64,000 nucleotides of DNA from Streptomyces olindensis (GCA_000696115.1 JJOH01000005.1:238773-302772); one strand, 5' to 3'. Counted from the first letter of the stretch, positions 41,782-56,029 are shown. Made by a program: numbers and translations. Notes: generated by a model not told the origin, from the sequence alone.

Positions 41782-41803
41782 AGGCGTGCGGGATCTCCCA
41801 CCG

Positions 41804-42610
41804 TCAGCCGTTGATCCCGGTGTAGTGCCGCAGACTCCACCGCCACACCAGCCGCGCCCCCAGGTACGCCAGCAGCCCCAGCAGCGGCGCGGACGCCGCC
41901 AGCCAGTACGGCACGCCGGTGGTGTGGCCGTGGCCGGTCAGGACTGCCGCCGGGAAGTAGGCGACGAACGCGAGGGGGAGGCCGTACGTCAGGAAGCCGC
42001 CCACGGCCCGCGGCAGGACGTTCAGCGGGTAGCTGCCGAACGTGCCGAGGAGTTCCTCCAGCCAGCGGCCCCAGTAGTCGGCGGCGGGGAACCGCAGCCC
42101 CGCGGAGGCCACCAGCGTGAACAGGGCCGCCTCCAGCAGCATGCCGCCGACGACCGCCGCCACCAGGTACGAGATCCGGCCCGCCGTCCAGTCCAGGTCG
42201 CTGCGGGACAGCGCGCCCACCATCAGGCCGGCCGCGACCGTCAGGTCCCCGATCGCGTTGGTGGGGAAGAACGCCAGCTGGATCTGGCGATGGACCGGCA
42301 TCGGACGCATCAGGTAGATGTCGACCCGGCCCTCCTGGATCTGCCGGCCGGCCCAGTGCATCCGCCCCAGGAACAGCACGAACAGCCCGTGCGCCAGCAT
42401 CCGCGTCGCCGGGATCAGCAGCACGTCCGAGCTGTCCCAGCCGCCCATCCCGGCGAACCGGGACAGCAGCACCGTCGCGAACACGATCACCGACACCTGC
42501 CAGATCGCCCCGATCGCGATCATCAGCAGGAACTCGGTGCGGTACTCCATCTGCGCGCGGAAGTTGAGCGCCGTCACGCGCCACACGATCCGCAGTGCCT
42601 TCAGCGACAT
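41804..42610 (-). CDS. ABC-2 family transporter permease (second membrane subunit)
   Basis: This 268-residue integral membrane protein has six predicted helices and belongs to the ABC-2/DUF990 group (LRIVWRVTALNFRAQMEYRT at the N-terminus, HWAGRQIQEGRVDIYLMRPM in the first cytoplasmic loop). With the gene at 42612 it forms the membrane part of an exporter driven by the ATPase at 43417. Substrates of such three-gene systems are often drugs, lipids or peptides. It is last in the leftward operon, followed by a strong terminator. Confidence 0.88.
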   Translation of the reverse strand: MSLKALRIVWRVTALNFRAQMEYRTEFLLMIAIGAIWQVSVIVFATVLLSRFAGMGGWDSSDVLLIPATRMLAHGLFVLFLGRMHWAGRQIQEGRVDIYLMRPMPVHRQIQLAFFPTNAIGDLTVAAGLMVGALSRSDLDWTAGRISYLVAAVVGGMLLEAALFTLVASAGLRFPAADYWGRWLEELLGTFGSYPLNVLPRAVGGFLTYGLPLAFVAYFPAAVLTGHGHTTGVPYWLAASAPLLGLLAYLGARLVWRWSLRHYTGING

Positions 42611-42611
42611 C

Positions 42612-43415
42612 TCAGCCTCCCTGCGAGATCACGCGCCGGGCGGCCCGCCGCCACAGCAGCCGGGTGAACAGCGCCAGCAGCACGACCCACCCGGCCTGCA
42701 CGGACAGCTGGAACGCCGCGTCGGACAGCGGGATCCGCCCCACGTACAGCGACAGCGGCACGCTCAGCGTCGCCTGGAACGGCAGGAAGGCGCTCATCGT
42801 CACGAACCAGTCCGGGAAGAACCACAGCGGCGCGTACACCCCGGACAGCAGGTTCTGCGCGAACAGCAGGATCAGCATCGCGGCGGTGTTGCGGATCGTC
42901 CAGAAGCACAACTGGTCGAGCACCAGCATCACGTAATACAGCACCCACTGACCCAGCAGCATGCTGAGCGCGAACACCCCGGCCACCGCGGCCGAACGGG
43001 GCGGCTCGACGACCCCCGCGGCCAGGCAGACCACGTACCCGGTCAGCGCCCACGCGAGCCCGTACAGCTGCTCGCCGGCCGCCCGCAGGGCGTAGTAGCG
43101 CTGCGGCGGCAGCGGGCGCAGGTACCAGTAGACGATGGTGCCGAAGTGCATGTGCTGCAGGACCGTGTCCCGGCCCGCGTACTGGTCCAGCTCCCGCAGG
43201 CGGGAGGCGAGTACGGCCAGCACGGCGTACGTGACGGCCTGGTCGCGGCTCAGCCCGGCGGTCGTGCCGGTGTGGGCGTACAGCCCGCGCCACAGCGACC
43301 AGACCAGCACCACCTGCACGGTCAGCCGGAGCGCCACGGCGGTCATGCGGGGCGGGGCGTTCAGCTCGCCCAGCGGGGTGACGCGCGCGGCGCGCCAGGC
43401 ATGCAGGGCGGCCAC
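42612..43415 (-). CDS. ABC-2 family transporter permease (first membrane subunit)
   Basis: This 267-residue membrane protein has about six hydrophobic helices, and the loop HMHFGTIVYWYLRPLPPQRY corresponds to the RPMP loop of its partner. It belongs to the same DUF990-like ABC-2 group and pairs with the product of 41804-42610. One base separates it from each neighbour, so the three genes are tightly coupled. No sign of the substrate. Confidence 0.87.
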   Translation of the reverse strand: MAALHAWRAARVTPLGELNAPPRMTAVALRLTVQVVLVWSLWRGLYAHTGTTAGLSRDQAVTYAVLAVLASRLRELDQYAGRDTVLQHMHFGTIVYWYLRPLPPQRYYALRAAGEQLYGLAWALTGYVVCLAAGVVEPPRSAAVAGVFALSMLLGQWVLYYVMLVLDQLCFWTIRNTAAMLILLFAQNLLSGVYAPLWFFPDWFVTMSAFLPFQATLSVPLSLYVGRIPLSDAAFQLSVQAGWVVLLALFTRLLWRRAARRVISQGG

Positions 43416-43416
43416 G

Positions 43417-44421
43417 TCAGACCTCCCCGGAATGCACGTACGCGGCCCGCATCACGTCCTCCAGGTCCGCCTCCTCCAAGGCGATGTCGGTCACCTCGAA
43501 CCGCTCGATCACCGCCTTCAGCGCCTGGTGGACGGTGGGGGCGTCCGCCCCGTCGGGGCCGAAGACGACCTGCGCGCCGGTGTGCCGCAGCAGCGTGGTG
43601 CCGGGCGGCGGCACGACCTCGGCGTGCGGGTCGGCGAGCGTGGCCCGCACCTGCCAGGTCGAGCCGAACTTCCGGCGGATCTCGTCCAGGGTGCCGTCCA
43701 GCACCAGACGCCCGTGGTTGACCAGCACCACCCGCTCCGCCAGCCGCTCGACCTCCGTCATGTCGTGCGTGGTCAGCAGCACCGTACGGCCGCGCTGCTC
43801 CACCTGGTGCCGCAGGAACTCCCGCACCTGCTCCTTCACCACCACGTCCATGCCGATCGTCGGCTCGTCGAGGAACACGACCGGCGGGTCGTGCAGCAGG
43901 GCGGCGGCCAGATCGCTGCGCACGCGCTGGCCGAGGGAGAGGTGGCGGACCCGGGTGTCCCAGAAGGACGACAGGTCCAGGATGTCGTCGAACTCCTTGA
44001 GGCGGGCGGCGTGTTCGGCCTTCGGCACCTCGTAGATGTCCCGCAGGATCGCGAACGACTCGCGCACCGGCAGGTCCCACCACAGCTGGGTGCGCTGCCC
44101 GAACACCGCGCCGACGTTGCGCGCGTTGCGCTCCCGCTCCCGGTACGGCACCACGCCCGCGACCCGGGCCTCGCCGGAGGTGGGCGTGAGGATGCCGGTG
44201 AGCATCTTGATGGTGGTGGACTTGCCGGCGCCGTTCGGGCCGAGCAGGGCGAGGAGTTCGCCCGGGGCCACGTCGAAGGTGATGTCGGTGACGGCGTGCT
44301 TGGCGACGCGCTCGGGGTTGACCAGGGAGCGGACGGCGCCCAGGAACCCGGGGCGGCGGACGGTGGTGTGGAAGGTGCGGGACAGCCCGCGGACCTCGAT
44401 GGCGACACTCAACCGACTCAC
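43417..44421 (-). CDS. ABC transporter ATP-binding protein (ABC-2 exporter)
   Basis: This 334-residue cytosolic ATPase begins at the GTG at 44421 (VSRLSVAIEVRGLSRTF). It shows Walker A GPNGAGKST, signature LSLGQR, Walker B VVFLDEPT and the H-loop LLTTHDMTEV. The C-terminal 90 residues follow the DrrA-type exporter pattern. It drives the two permeases encoded downstream. The upstream region (44500-44545) is AT-rich with overlapping ATCGAT and CAATTG elements, so the operon may be controlled by a MarR- or LacI-like protein not encoded here. Confidence 0.93.
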   Translation of the reverse strand: MSRLSVAIEVRGLSRTFHTTVRRPGFLGAVRSLVNPERVAKHAVTDITFDVAPGELLALLGPNGAGKSTTIKMLTGILTPTSGEARVAGVVPYRERERNARNVGAVFGQRTQLWWDLPVRESFAILRDIYEVPKAEHAARLKEFDDILDLSSFWDTRVRHLSLGQRVRSDLAAALLHDPPVVFLDEPTIGMDVVVKEQVREFLRHQVEQRGRTVLLTTHDMTEVERLAERVVLVNHGRLVLDGTLDEIRRKFGSTWQVRATLADPHAEVVPPPGTTLLRHTGAQVVFGPDGADAPTVHQALKAVIERFEVTDIALEEADLEDVMRAAYVHSGEV

Positions 44422-44504
44422 CAGCTTTCTCGTGGTGAACGCGGTGCGGCCGGTCGGCTGTGAGGGGCCGACCGGCCGCGGATGACGTCCCGACACTGTC
44501 GGAA

Positions 44505-44535
44505 TGTCGATCAATTGGTCAATCGATTAATCGAG
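44505..44535. promoter_or_regulatory. AT-rich promoter/operator region upstream of the ABC-2 operon
   Basis: The stretch contains TCGATCAATTGG, TCAATCGATT and TTAATCGA in overlap, with AATCGATT at 44521-44528 identical to elements at 1801 and 28528. On the minus strand TTGACC could be a -35 box. It is strikingly AT-rich for this genome. Confidence 0.45.
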
Positions 44536-44564
44536 TTCTTACCTCGAATTCCTGCTTGGTGTCC

Positions 44565-47450
<2,886 letters not shown>

Positions 47451-48332
47451 TCAGCCCTTGATGCCGGTCTGCGCGATCCCCTGGACCAGCCAGCGCTGGA
47501 GGAAGAGGAAGACGAACACCAGGGGCAGGATCGAGATGGCGGTGGCCATGAAGATCAGGTGGTAGTTGACGGTCTGGTTCGTCATGTACGACGACAGCGC
47601 CACCTGGACGGTCCAGGCACTGGGATCCTGGCCGATGACCAGGGGCCACAGGAAGGAGTTCCAGCCGTTGATGAAGGTGATCGTGGCCATCGCCGCGAAG
47701 AAGTTCAGCGAGTTGGGTACGACGATGCGCCAGTACGCGCCCCAGTAGCCGAGCCCGTCCACGCGCGCCGCCTCCTCCAGCTCCTTCGGGAACCCGAGGA
47801 AGTACTGCCGGAACAGGAAGCACGTGAAACCACTGAAGAGGCCCGGGATGATGAGACCCCGATAACTGTCGACCCAGCCGAGGGACGAGACCAGCACGAA
47901 GCTCGGCACGAAGGTGACCGCCGTGGGAACCATCAGGGTGGCCAGGACGGCGTAGAAGACCTTGTTGGCGTGCTTGTAAGGGATGCGGGCCAGACCGTAC
48001 CCCGCCATCGAGCAGATCAGCAGGATACCGGCGGTGTGCAGGACGGCGACGACCACGGAGTTCCACAGGGAACGTGCGAAGTCGACGGTGACGTCATTGA
48101 AGGGCTCGCTGAAATTGCTCCACTGGATGGTGGTGGGGAACCACTTCCAGTTCTCCCCGGTGATCTCCGGGTCCGTCATCAGCGCGTTGCGGACGATGAG
48201 GTAGAAGGGGATCAGAAAGAGGACGGCCGCGATGCCGGTCGCGATGTACAGGCCGGTGCTGCTCATGACGCCGCCGCGCTTGGCCTTGGCCGGCTCCGTG
48301 ACCTTCCCGAGATCGGGTGCTGTGGTGGTCAC
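47451..48332 (-). CDS. CUT1 ABC transporter permease (galactoside importer, second subunit)
   Basis: This 293-residue MalG-like permease has six membrane helices after a 25-residue leader. The EAA loop reads ELEEAARVDGLGYWGAYWRI and the C-terminus ends QGIAQTGIKG as usual for the family. Its start overlaps the preceding permease stop by 4 bases. With its partner it forms the channel for the sugar delivered by the lipoprotein at 49318-50580. An ATPase gene is absent. Confidence 0.93.
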   Translation of the reverse strand: MTTTAPDLGKVTEPAKAKRGGVMSSTGLYIATGIAAVLFLIPFYLIVRNALMTDPEITGENWKWFPTTIQWSNFSEPFNDVTVDFARSLWNSVVVAVLHTAGILLICSMAGYGLARIPYKHANKVFYAVLATLMVPTAVTFVPSFVLVSSLGWVDSYRGLIIPGLFSGFTCFLFRQYFLGFPKELEEAARVDGLGYWGAYWRIVVPNSLNFFAAMATITFINGWNSFLWPLVIGQDPSAWTVQVALSSYMTNQTVNYHLIFMATAISILPLVFVFLFLQRWLVQGIAQTGIKG

Positions 48333-49297
48333 TTGGACTCCTCACCCCTTCCGAAGCCCATGATCTTGCCCTGGAACAGCGTGACGACGCAGATGAGCAG
48401 GGTGAGGACGACCGCGCCCGCGCTGCCCACGCCGTAGTTCTGGTTCTCACCGAGGGCCATCTTGTACAGCTCGACCAGCGGCGGCTGCCCCCAGGTGGCC
48501 TTGGGCAGCAGGTTCCAGAACTCGTCGAAGGCCTGGTAGGCGGCGATGAGCAGGAGCAGGATCACCGCTGTGGACGTGGCTCGCAACTGGGGCAGCGTGA
48601 TGTGCCGGAAGGTCTGCCAGCCCGGCTTGGCGCCGTCGATCGCGGCGGCCTCGTACAGCTCCCGCGGGATGTTCTGCAGCGCCGCGAGGAAGAGGATCAT
48701 GTAGAAGCCCGACTGGAGCCAGAGCCGGACGGTCACGATGACCAGCCAGTACCAGGGTGGGTCGGGGTTGGCCAGCCAGGCGATGTTGTCGATGCCGAAC
48801 CAACCGAGGAAGGTGTTGGCCATGCCGAAGCGGACGCCGTTGAAGATGGACATCTTCCAGATGAGCGCGGCGGCGACATAGCTGACCGCGGTCGGCAGGA
48901 AGAACACCGACCGGAAGAACGCCCGCATGAACCGCAGCCGGTTCACCAGCAGGGCGAGCCCCAGCGACATCGCCCAGGTGGCGGGCACGATGAACGCGGC
49001 GAACACGGTGAACGTGACCAGCGAGTTCAGGAAGTCCTCGTTCGTCAGGATCGACTTGTAGTTCTCCAAGCCGACGAACTCGCTGGGTGTGACGGTGAAG
49101 CGTGCCTCGAAGAAGCTGAGCCAGATGCTCCAGCCGATGGGCACGAAGACGAAGATCACCAGGCCGATCAGGAACGGCCCGGTGAAGAGCCAGAAGTTGA
49201 AGGTGCTGTTCGCCCTGAGGCCCCGCCGCGGCCGGTCCTGGGAGACCTTGGCCGGGGCGGGGCTCTCGGCGACCCCGGGTGTGGTGGTGGTCGACAT
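48329..49297 (-). CDS. CUT1 ABC transporter permease (galactoside importer, first subunit)
   Basis: This 322-residue MalF-like permease has an N-terminal leader of about 30 residues, then six helices starting at FNFWLFTGPFLIGLVIFVFV. The EAA loop is ELYEAAAIDGAKPGWQTFRH. It follows the binding-protein gene by 20 bases and overlaps the second permease start. It supplies one half of the membrane pore of the importer. Confidence 0.93.
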   Translation of the reverse strand: MSTTTTPGVAESPAPAKVSQDRPRRGLRANSTFNFWLFTGPFLIGLVIFVFVPIGWSIWLSFFEARFTVTPSEFVGLENYKSILTNEDFLNSLVTFTVFAAFIVPATWAMSLGLALLVNRLRFMRAFFRSVFFLPTAVSYVAAALIWKMSIFNGVRFGMANTFLGWFGIDNIAWLANPDPPWYWLVIVTVRLWLQSGFYMILFLAALQNIPRELYEAAAIDGAKPGWQTFRHITLPQLRATSTAVILLLLIAAYQAFDEFWNLLPKATWGQPPLVELYKMALGENQNYGVGSAGAVVLTLLICVVTLFQGKIMGFGRGEESK

Positions 49298-49317
49298 GTC
49301 GAGATCCGTCCGGCGGC

Positions 49318-50580
49318 CTATCCGAAGAGCTTCTTGAGCTCGGCGTCGACCTTCTTCTCACACGCGTCGAGCGCGGCCTTCGGGTCGCCGTTCTTGCGGA
49401 CGGTGTTGGCGATCACGTCCCAGAACGCGGCGATCATGGCCTGCGTCCAGCCGATGTTGTCGAAGTGGCCGAACTCGTTGAAGAGCTTCACGCCCTCGGC
49501 AGGCAGGCCCGACTTCAGCTTGTCGGCGGACTGGGCGAGGGAGGTGCGCGGCGGGATGTGGAAGCCGTAGGAGGTGGCGAAGTCCTCCTGGTACTGCTTC
49601 TGGTCGATCCACAGCCACTTGACGTATTCCTTGGCCGCCTCGACGTTCTTGCTCTTGGCGTTGACGAACATCGACCAGCCGCCGTTGTAGACCGACTGCT
49701 TGCCGGCCGAGCCGACCTTCGGGAAGGGGAAGATGCCGATGTCGTCACCGAGCGCGTTCTGCATGGCCGGCATGGCCCACATGCCGCACCACTGGATCGC
49801 GGTCAGGCCCTGGATGAAGGCCGACGGGTCCCACGAGTCGGCGGGGGCGTCGAGGAGCAGGTTGCCGCTGGTGAAGAGACCGCGCAGCTGCTTGAGGCCC
49901 TCGGCGACGGCGTCGGTGTTGAAGGCGGGCTTGTTGTCCGCGGTGAGCGTGTCGGCGCCGGCCGACCAGATCAGAGGGCGGTCGATCGAGGTCAGGTCGT
50001 TGCCGAGGAAGATGCCCTTGACCTTGCTGGTGGTCAGCTTGTCGGCGGCCTCGATCAGCTCCTCCAGCGTCGTGGGCACCTCGATCTTCGCCTTCTCGAA
50101 CAGCGAGGGCCGGTAGAAGAGGAACTGCGGGTCGTCGATCATCCGGACGCCGTATATCTTGCCGTCGACCGTGTGCGACTTGATGTCGGCCGGGTTGAAG
50201 TCGTCCTTGACCGGCTCGATGATGTCGGTCAGGTCCGCCACCTGACCGCTCTTCACCATCTGGATCTGCGGGTGGAACTCGAAGACGTCCGGCGCGTTCT
50301 TGGTGAGCAGTGCGGAGAAGAGCTTCTGCTCGAAGTTGTTGCCGGTGATCCACTGCGTGGAGACATTCGCCTTCTTGTACGCCTTCGCGTAGCGCTTCAC
50401 GGCCTGCTCCACGCCGGCCTCGCCGTACGCGTGGAAGTACTGGACGAGGCCGTCGCCCGACCCTCCGCTGCTCCGCCCGGTGTTGCTGCCGCACGCGGCC
50501 AGCCCACCGGCGGCGGCCAAGCCCATCGCGGCCCGCAGTACGGTTCGGCGGTCCCAGTTCATGTTGCTCGATGCCGACAT
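49318..50580 (-). CDS. CUT1 ABC transporter, sugar-binding lipoprotein (galactoside importer)
   Basis: This 420-residue lipoprotein has a signal with twin Arg (DRRTVLRAAMGLAAAGG) and lipobox LAAC with Cys30. The mature protein shows the family 1 solute-binding fold (GVRMIDDPQFLFYRPSLFEK, GGWSMFVNAKSKNVEAAKEY). It delivers a sugar, likely a beta-galactoside given the beta-galactosidase in the operon, to the two permeases. A promoter with -35 TTGCCG and -10 TAGCGT is visible upstream, and its -35 region shares 16 bases with the promoter of the ROK regulator just upstream, indicating common control. Confidence 0.93.
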   Translation of the reverse strand: MSASSNMNWDRRTVLRAAMGLAAAGGLAACGSNTGRSSGGSGDGLVQYFHAYGEAGVEQAVKRYAKAYKKANVSTQWITGNNFEQKLFSALLTKNAPDVFEFHPQIQMVKSGQVADLTDIIEPVKDDFNPADIKSHTVDGKIYGVRMIDDPQFLFYRPSLFEKAKIEVPTTLEELIEAADKLTTSKVKGIFLGNDLTSIDRPLIWSAGADTLTADNKPAFNTDAVAEGLKQLRGLFTSGNLLLDAPADSWDPSAFIQGLTAIQWCGMWAMPAMQNALGDDIGIFPFPKVGSAGKQSVYNGGWSMFVNAKSKNVEAAKEYVKWLWIDQKQYQEDFATSYGFHIPPRTSLAQSADKLKSGLPAEGVKLFNEFGHFDNIGWTQAMIAAFWDVIANTVRKNGDPKAALDACEKKVDAELKKLFG

Positions 50581-50686
50581 GCTGACGTCCTTGTCTCGAG
50601 TGCGGCTGCGGCTCTTCGGCTCACTGCCGGAGGGCGCGTGGCCCGGTGGCTCGCGCCGGATGGCTCAAAGAGAGGTGCGGTGCGGG

Positions 50687-50724
50687 ACGCTAGAGCTTCG
50701 ACTAAGGCTTCGGCAAGGGGTTGG
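50687..50724 (-). promoter_or_regulatory. Promoter of the galactoside operon with ROK-type shared element
   Basis: On the minus strand CCAACCCCTTGCCGAA (50709-50724) contains a -35 box TTGCCG (50711-50716), followed after 18 bases by TAGCGT (50687-50692) as -10. The same 16-bp block, with two changes, overlaps the ROK promoter at 52134-52149. Further TTCGAA and CTTCG repeats lie at 50698-50765. Confidence 0.65.
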
Positions 50725-50801
50725 ACGAAGTCTGTTCGAAGCGTTGTGTCCGGTTCGCTATTTCGAACACGCGGGTCTCGCGGAGGAGTTGCTTCCGTCC
50801 G

Positions 50802-52061
50802 TCACGAGGGTGGTGCGGCGGAGCGGCTCCTCACGGGGGTGGTGCGTTTGCCGTTCTTCTGCCCGACGGTCTGGAGCGCGCCCTCCAGCGCGAACGTCGC
50901 CGCGCCCAGGCACACCGGATCGGTGGGGATCGGGGAGAGGACGATCTCGGTGGCGGCCAGCGGCCGCGGCAGCGCGTGCCGGGTCACGGCCTCGCGCACC
51001 TCGTGCAGCAGCGGTTCGCCCAGGGCGAGGGCGACCCAGCTGCTCAGCACGACGATCTCGGGGTTGAACAGGTTGACCAGGTCGGCCACGCCCGCGCCCA
51101 GGTAGCGGGCGGTCTCGTGGACGGCGCGGCGCGCCACCGGGTCGCCCGCCGCGATCCCGCGCGCCAGGGCGCCGATGGTCGCCGTCTGGTCCTCGGGGTG
51201 CAGCAGGGCGCTGTCCGGGCTGACCTCGCGCAGGTTCATCATGATGCCGCGCGCGCCGACGTAGGCCTCCACGCAGCCGTGGTTGCCGCAGCGGCACAGC
51301 CGCCCGTCCAGCACCATCGTCGTGTGGCCCCACTCCCCGGCGCTGTTGCTCACCCCGCGGTGCAGCCCGCCGCCGAGGACGAGCCCGGCGCCCACCCCGG
51401 TCCCGAGGTTGACCACCACGGCGTTCCCGCGCCCGCGCGCGGCCCCGAACCACAGCTCGGCCACCGCGCTGGCGCGCAACGGGTTGTCCAGGTACAGCGG
51501 ATAGGCGATGTGCTCGGTGAGCAGGTCCAGCAGCGGTACCTCGTGCCAGTCCCAGTTGGGTGCGTACTCGGAGATGCCGGTGGCCCGGTCGACCTGCCCC
51601 GGCACGCTCACCCCGACCCCGAGCACCCGGGCGCCCTCGATCCCGGCCTGGGCGACCACCGAGCCGACGGCGGTGGCGACATGGGCGACCACCTGCTCGG
51701 GCAGGCTCTCGCTGGCCCGGACGTCCTCCTCGGCGCGGGCCAGGACGTTCAGCCCCAGGTCGAACAGCTCGACGTGGACGTACGTCTCGGCGATGTCGAC
51801 GCCGATCAGCGCGCCGCCCGAGGCGTTGACCGCGACCAGGCCCCGGGGCCGGCCGCCGGCCGAGTCCTCGAAGCCGACCTCCGTGATCATGCGGAGGTCG
51901 AGCAGCTCGCCCACGAGGGTGGCGACCGTGGCGAGGCTGAGGCCGGTGGCGGCGGCCAGCTCCTGCCGGGACGTGGGCGACGCGGCGATGATCTGGCGCA
52001 GCACCTCGTAGCGGTTCGCCGTGCGGATGTCACGTGATGTGCGCTTCACCGGAGTGCCCAT
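50802..52061 (-). CDS. ROK-family transcriptional regulator
   Basis: This 419-residue protein has an N-terminal winged helix (residues 5-70, TSRQELAAATGLSLATVATL) and a C-terminal ROK domain. The ROK zinc site is CRCGNHGCVEAY, and the sugar/ATP-fold motifs LGTGVGAGLVLGGGLHRGVS and AGEWGH are present. ROK regulators of the XylR/NagC type repress sugar operons until the sugar binds. I chose the ATG at 52061; its GGGAAAGG is very close, so a GTG at 52046 is a real alternative. The gene lies directly upstream of the galactoside importer and shares a promoter element with it, so it should control that operon and itself. Confidence 0.92.
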   Translation of the reverse strand: MGTPVKRTSRDIRTANRYEVLRQIIAASPTSRQELAAATGLSLATVATLVGELLDLRMITEVGFEDSAGGRPRGLVAVNASGGALIGVDIAETYVHVELFDLGLNVLARAEEDVRASESLPEQVVAHVATAVGSVVAQAGIEGARVLGVGVSVPGQVDRATGISEYAPNWDWHEVPLLDLLTEHIAYPLYLDNPLRASAVAELWFGAARGRGNAVVVNLGTGVGAGLVLGGGLHRGVSNSAGEWGHTTMVLDGRLCRCGNHGCVEAYVGARGIMMNLREVSPDSALLHPEDQTATIGALARGIAAGDPVARRAVHETARYLGAGVADLVNLFNPEIVVLSSWVALALGEPLLHEVREAVTRHALPRPLAATEIVLSPIPTDPVCLGAATFALEGALQTVGQKNGKRTTPVRSRSAAPPS

Positions 52062-52112
52062 CCTTTCCCAGGCCGGCCAGGGCCGGGTCGACGTCGGCAC
52101 CGGCGCGGCGCA

Positions 52113-52150
52113 AGGCTATGGGCTGCCGGGGCTTTCGACAAGGGGTTAGG
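52113..52150 (-). promoter_or_regulatory. ROK gene promoter with shared element over the -35 box
   Basis: On the minus strand CTAACCCCTTGTCGAA (52134-52149) includes -35 TTGTCG (52136-52141); -10 TAGCCT (52113-52118) follows after 17 bases. The element matches the one at 50709-50724 in 14 of 16 positions. Confidence 0.65.
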
Positions 52151-52242
52151 AAAGGGGCTTTATAAAGTGCGCCGCTGGTGAGGGCCGGTGGTGTCAGGCC
52201 GTGGCCGGACCATGATGCCTCGGAAAGGGTGAGCGGGGCGCG

Positions 52243-52989
52243 TCAGCCCTCGGCCCCCGCCGTGCCGCTCGCGTGGCACATCTCCGTCCCGCCCCGCGCG
52301 CCCGTGCCGGCGACCGCGGCGGCGAGCTGTCGCCGCACCTGCTCCGGCAGCGTGCTGCCGTGCACGGTGCCCACCAGGTCCCGGGCCAGGTGATGCAGCT
52401 TGGTGTTGGTGTTCTGGGAGGTCCTGACCAGCACGCTCCAGGCCGCCTCGGGGCTCAGACTGAAGGAGGCCATCAGGATGCCGCGGGCCAGGTCGATGGT
52501 CGGCCGCGTCTGCATCGCACGTCGCAGCTGGGCGACTTCGGTGAGCAGACGGTCCTGGTCGGCGTGTGCCCGGGGGCCGTCGCCGTCCGCCCGATCGGCG
52601 TCCGTGAACAGCTCCCGCGTGCCCGTCAGGTCGAGGACGCGCTCGACCGCGCGGCCGCCGGAGCGGATCACGACCGTCTTGCCCTGGTCGAGGGCGCGCG
52701 TGCGCAGGTCGAGCAGGACGTTGACGCCCGAGCAGTCGCAGAAGCCGACCGAGTCCAGGTAGAGGTCGACGCCGCTGCCCGACAGGGTCAGGACGTCGTA
52801 CAGGTCGGGCAGGAGCCGTCGGCCGCCCAGGTCGAGTTCGCCCCACAGGGTCACGAGCATCCGGTCACCGTCCGGCAGGACGTCCAGGGTTGCCGTGCAG
52901 GGCGGGATCGCCGGTGTCGCGCCGTCCTCCGGCGTGGGCGCGGCGCCCTCCTGCGTCTGAGACCGCGCAGAGTACGCAGGCTCCGGCAT
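52243..52989 (-). CDS. STAS-ANTAR fusion protein
   Basis: This 248-residue cytosolic protein joins two signalling domains. Residues about 32-128 are a STAS domain of the anti-sigma-factor-antagonist type (LDSVGFCDCSGVNVLLDL, with Ser87 at the usual phosphorylation position). Residues about 148-205 are an ANTAR RNA-binding domain (MQTRPTIDLARGILMASFSL). ANTAR proteins bind paired hairpins in RNA and prevent termination; STAS domains report phosphorylation by anti-sigma kinases. The fusion could therefore link a partner-switching stress pathway to antitermination. It is divergent from the wHTH gene at 53122. Targets are not visible in the window. Confidence 0.88.
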   Translation of the reverse strand: MPEPAYSARSQTQEGAAPTPEDGATPAIPPCTATLDVLPDGDRMLVTLWGELDLGGRRLLPDLYDVLTLSGSGVDLYLDSVGFCDCSGVNVLLDLRTRALDQGKTVVIRSGGRAVERVLDLTGTRELFTDADRADGDGPRAHADQDRLLTEVAQLRRAMQTRPTIDLARGILMASFSLSPEAAWSVLVRTSQNTNTKLHHLARDLVGTVHGSTLPEQVRRQLAAAVAGTGARGGTEMCHASGTAGAEG

Positions 52990-53121
52990 GGCTCTGATCT
53001 CCCTGTCTGTCGGCCCGCCTCCGGTTCAAGCCTTGCCTCTCTACCCCACATGCGTCAACCAATACATGAAACGCAGTACGTGTTTTTGATTGCGTGAATG
53101 CCAGGTCGCTAGAGTGGGGGC

Positions 53122-53463
53122 ATGGATGGAGTGCCCGAGCCACACACCGGATGGACGTTTCTCACCAACCATGCCCGGGTGCTGGCGGCCATCGCCGACA
53201 ATCGCAGCGCCCGTATCCGGGACATAGCCGCCCACTGCAGACTCACCGAACGCGCCGTTCAGAAGATCATCGCGGACCTGGAACAGGACGGATACCTCTC
53301 CCACACCAAGGAGGGGCGTACGAACACGTACCGGATCGACCCCGCAAAGGTGCTGCGCCACCCCGCCGAGGCCGGACTGACGGTGGCGGCGTTGCTCTCC
53401 CTGCTCGTCCAGGACGAAGTCGACCGCGCCACGGTCCCCGGCCGGCCGCACGCCACGACCTGA
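53122..53463 (+). CDS. Small winged helix-turn-helix regulator
   Basis: This 113-residue protein is mostly one MarR/ArsR-like winged helix: FLTNHARVLAAIADNRSARI followed by RDIAAHCRLTERAVQKIIAD and a wing HTKEGRTNTYRID. The C-terminal helix (AGLTVAALLSLLVQDEV) may dimerise. No ligand domain is present. It is divergent from the STAS-ANTAR gene across an AT-rich 132-bp region with TACATGAAACGC and GTACGTGTTT elements, and converges with the alditol oxidase gene. Its target is probably the divergent pair. Confidence 0.85.
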   Translation: MDGVPEPHTGWTFLTNHARVLAAIADNRSARIRDIAAHCRLTERAVQKIIADLEQDGYLSHTKEGRTNTYRIDPAKVLRHPAEAGLTVAALLSLLVQDEVDRATVPGRPHATT

Positions 53464-53475
53464 CCACCCGGCCCT

Positions 53476-53506
53476 CCGGCCGGCCGACCGTCCGCTCCGG
53501 CCGGCC
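53476..53506. terminator. Bidirectional GC-rich terminator
   Basis: CCGGCCGGCC (53476-53485) and CCGGCCGGCC (53497-53506) are self-complementary blocks able to pair with each other across an 11-base loop. They lie between convergent genes (stops at 53463 and 53513), the expected place for a terminator serving both. Confidence 0.65.
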
Positions 53507-53512
53507 TCGCGT

Positions 53513-54919
<1,407 letters not shown>

Positions 54920-54927
54920 TCACCTCC

Positions 54928-55935
<1,008 letters not shown>

Positions 55936-56029
55936 GCCTCGGCAAGGAAGCCTGCTCGGTGGGGAACGGATGACGCTTGGACGGGAACGGGTGGTCGTAG
56001 ATCGAATGCGTGACCTTCACGCCGAGTGC

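Noticed and set aside
41590..41814. A 74-codon rightward ORF in the AraC/ABC-2 intergenic region
   Set aside because: Low-complexity Gly/Ala/Arg composition, no ribosome site, and it runs through the exporter terminator.
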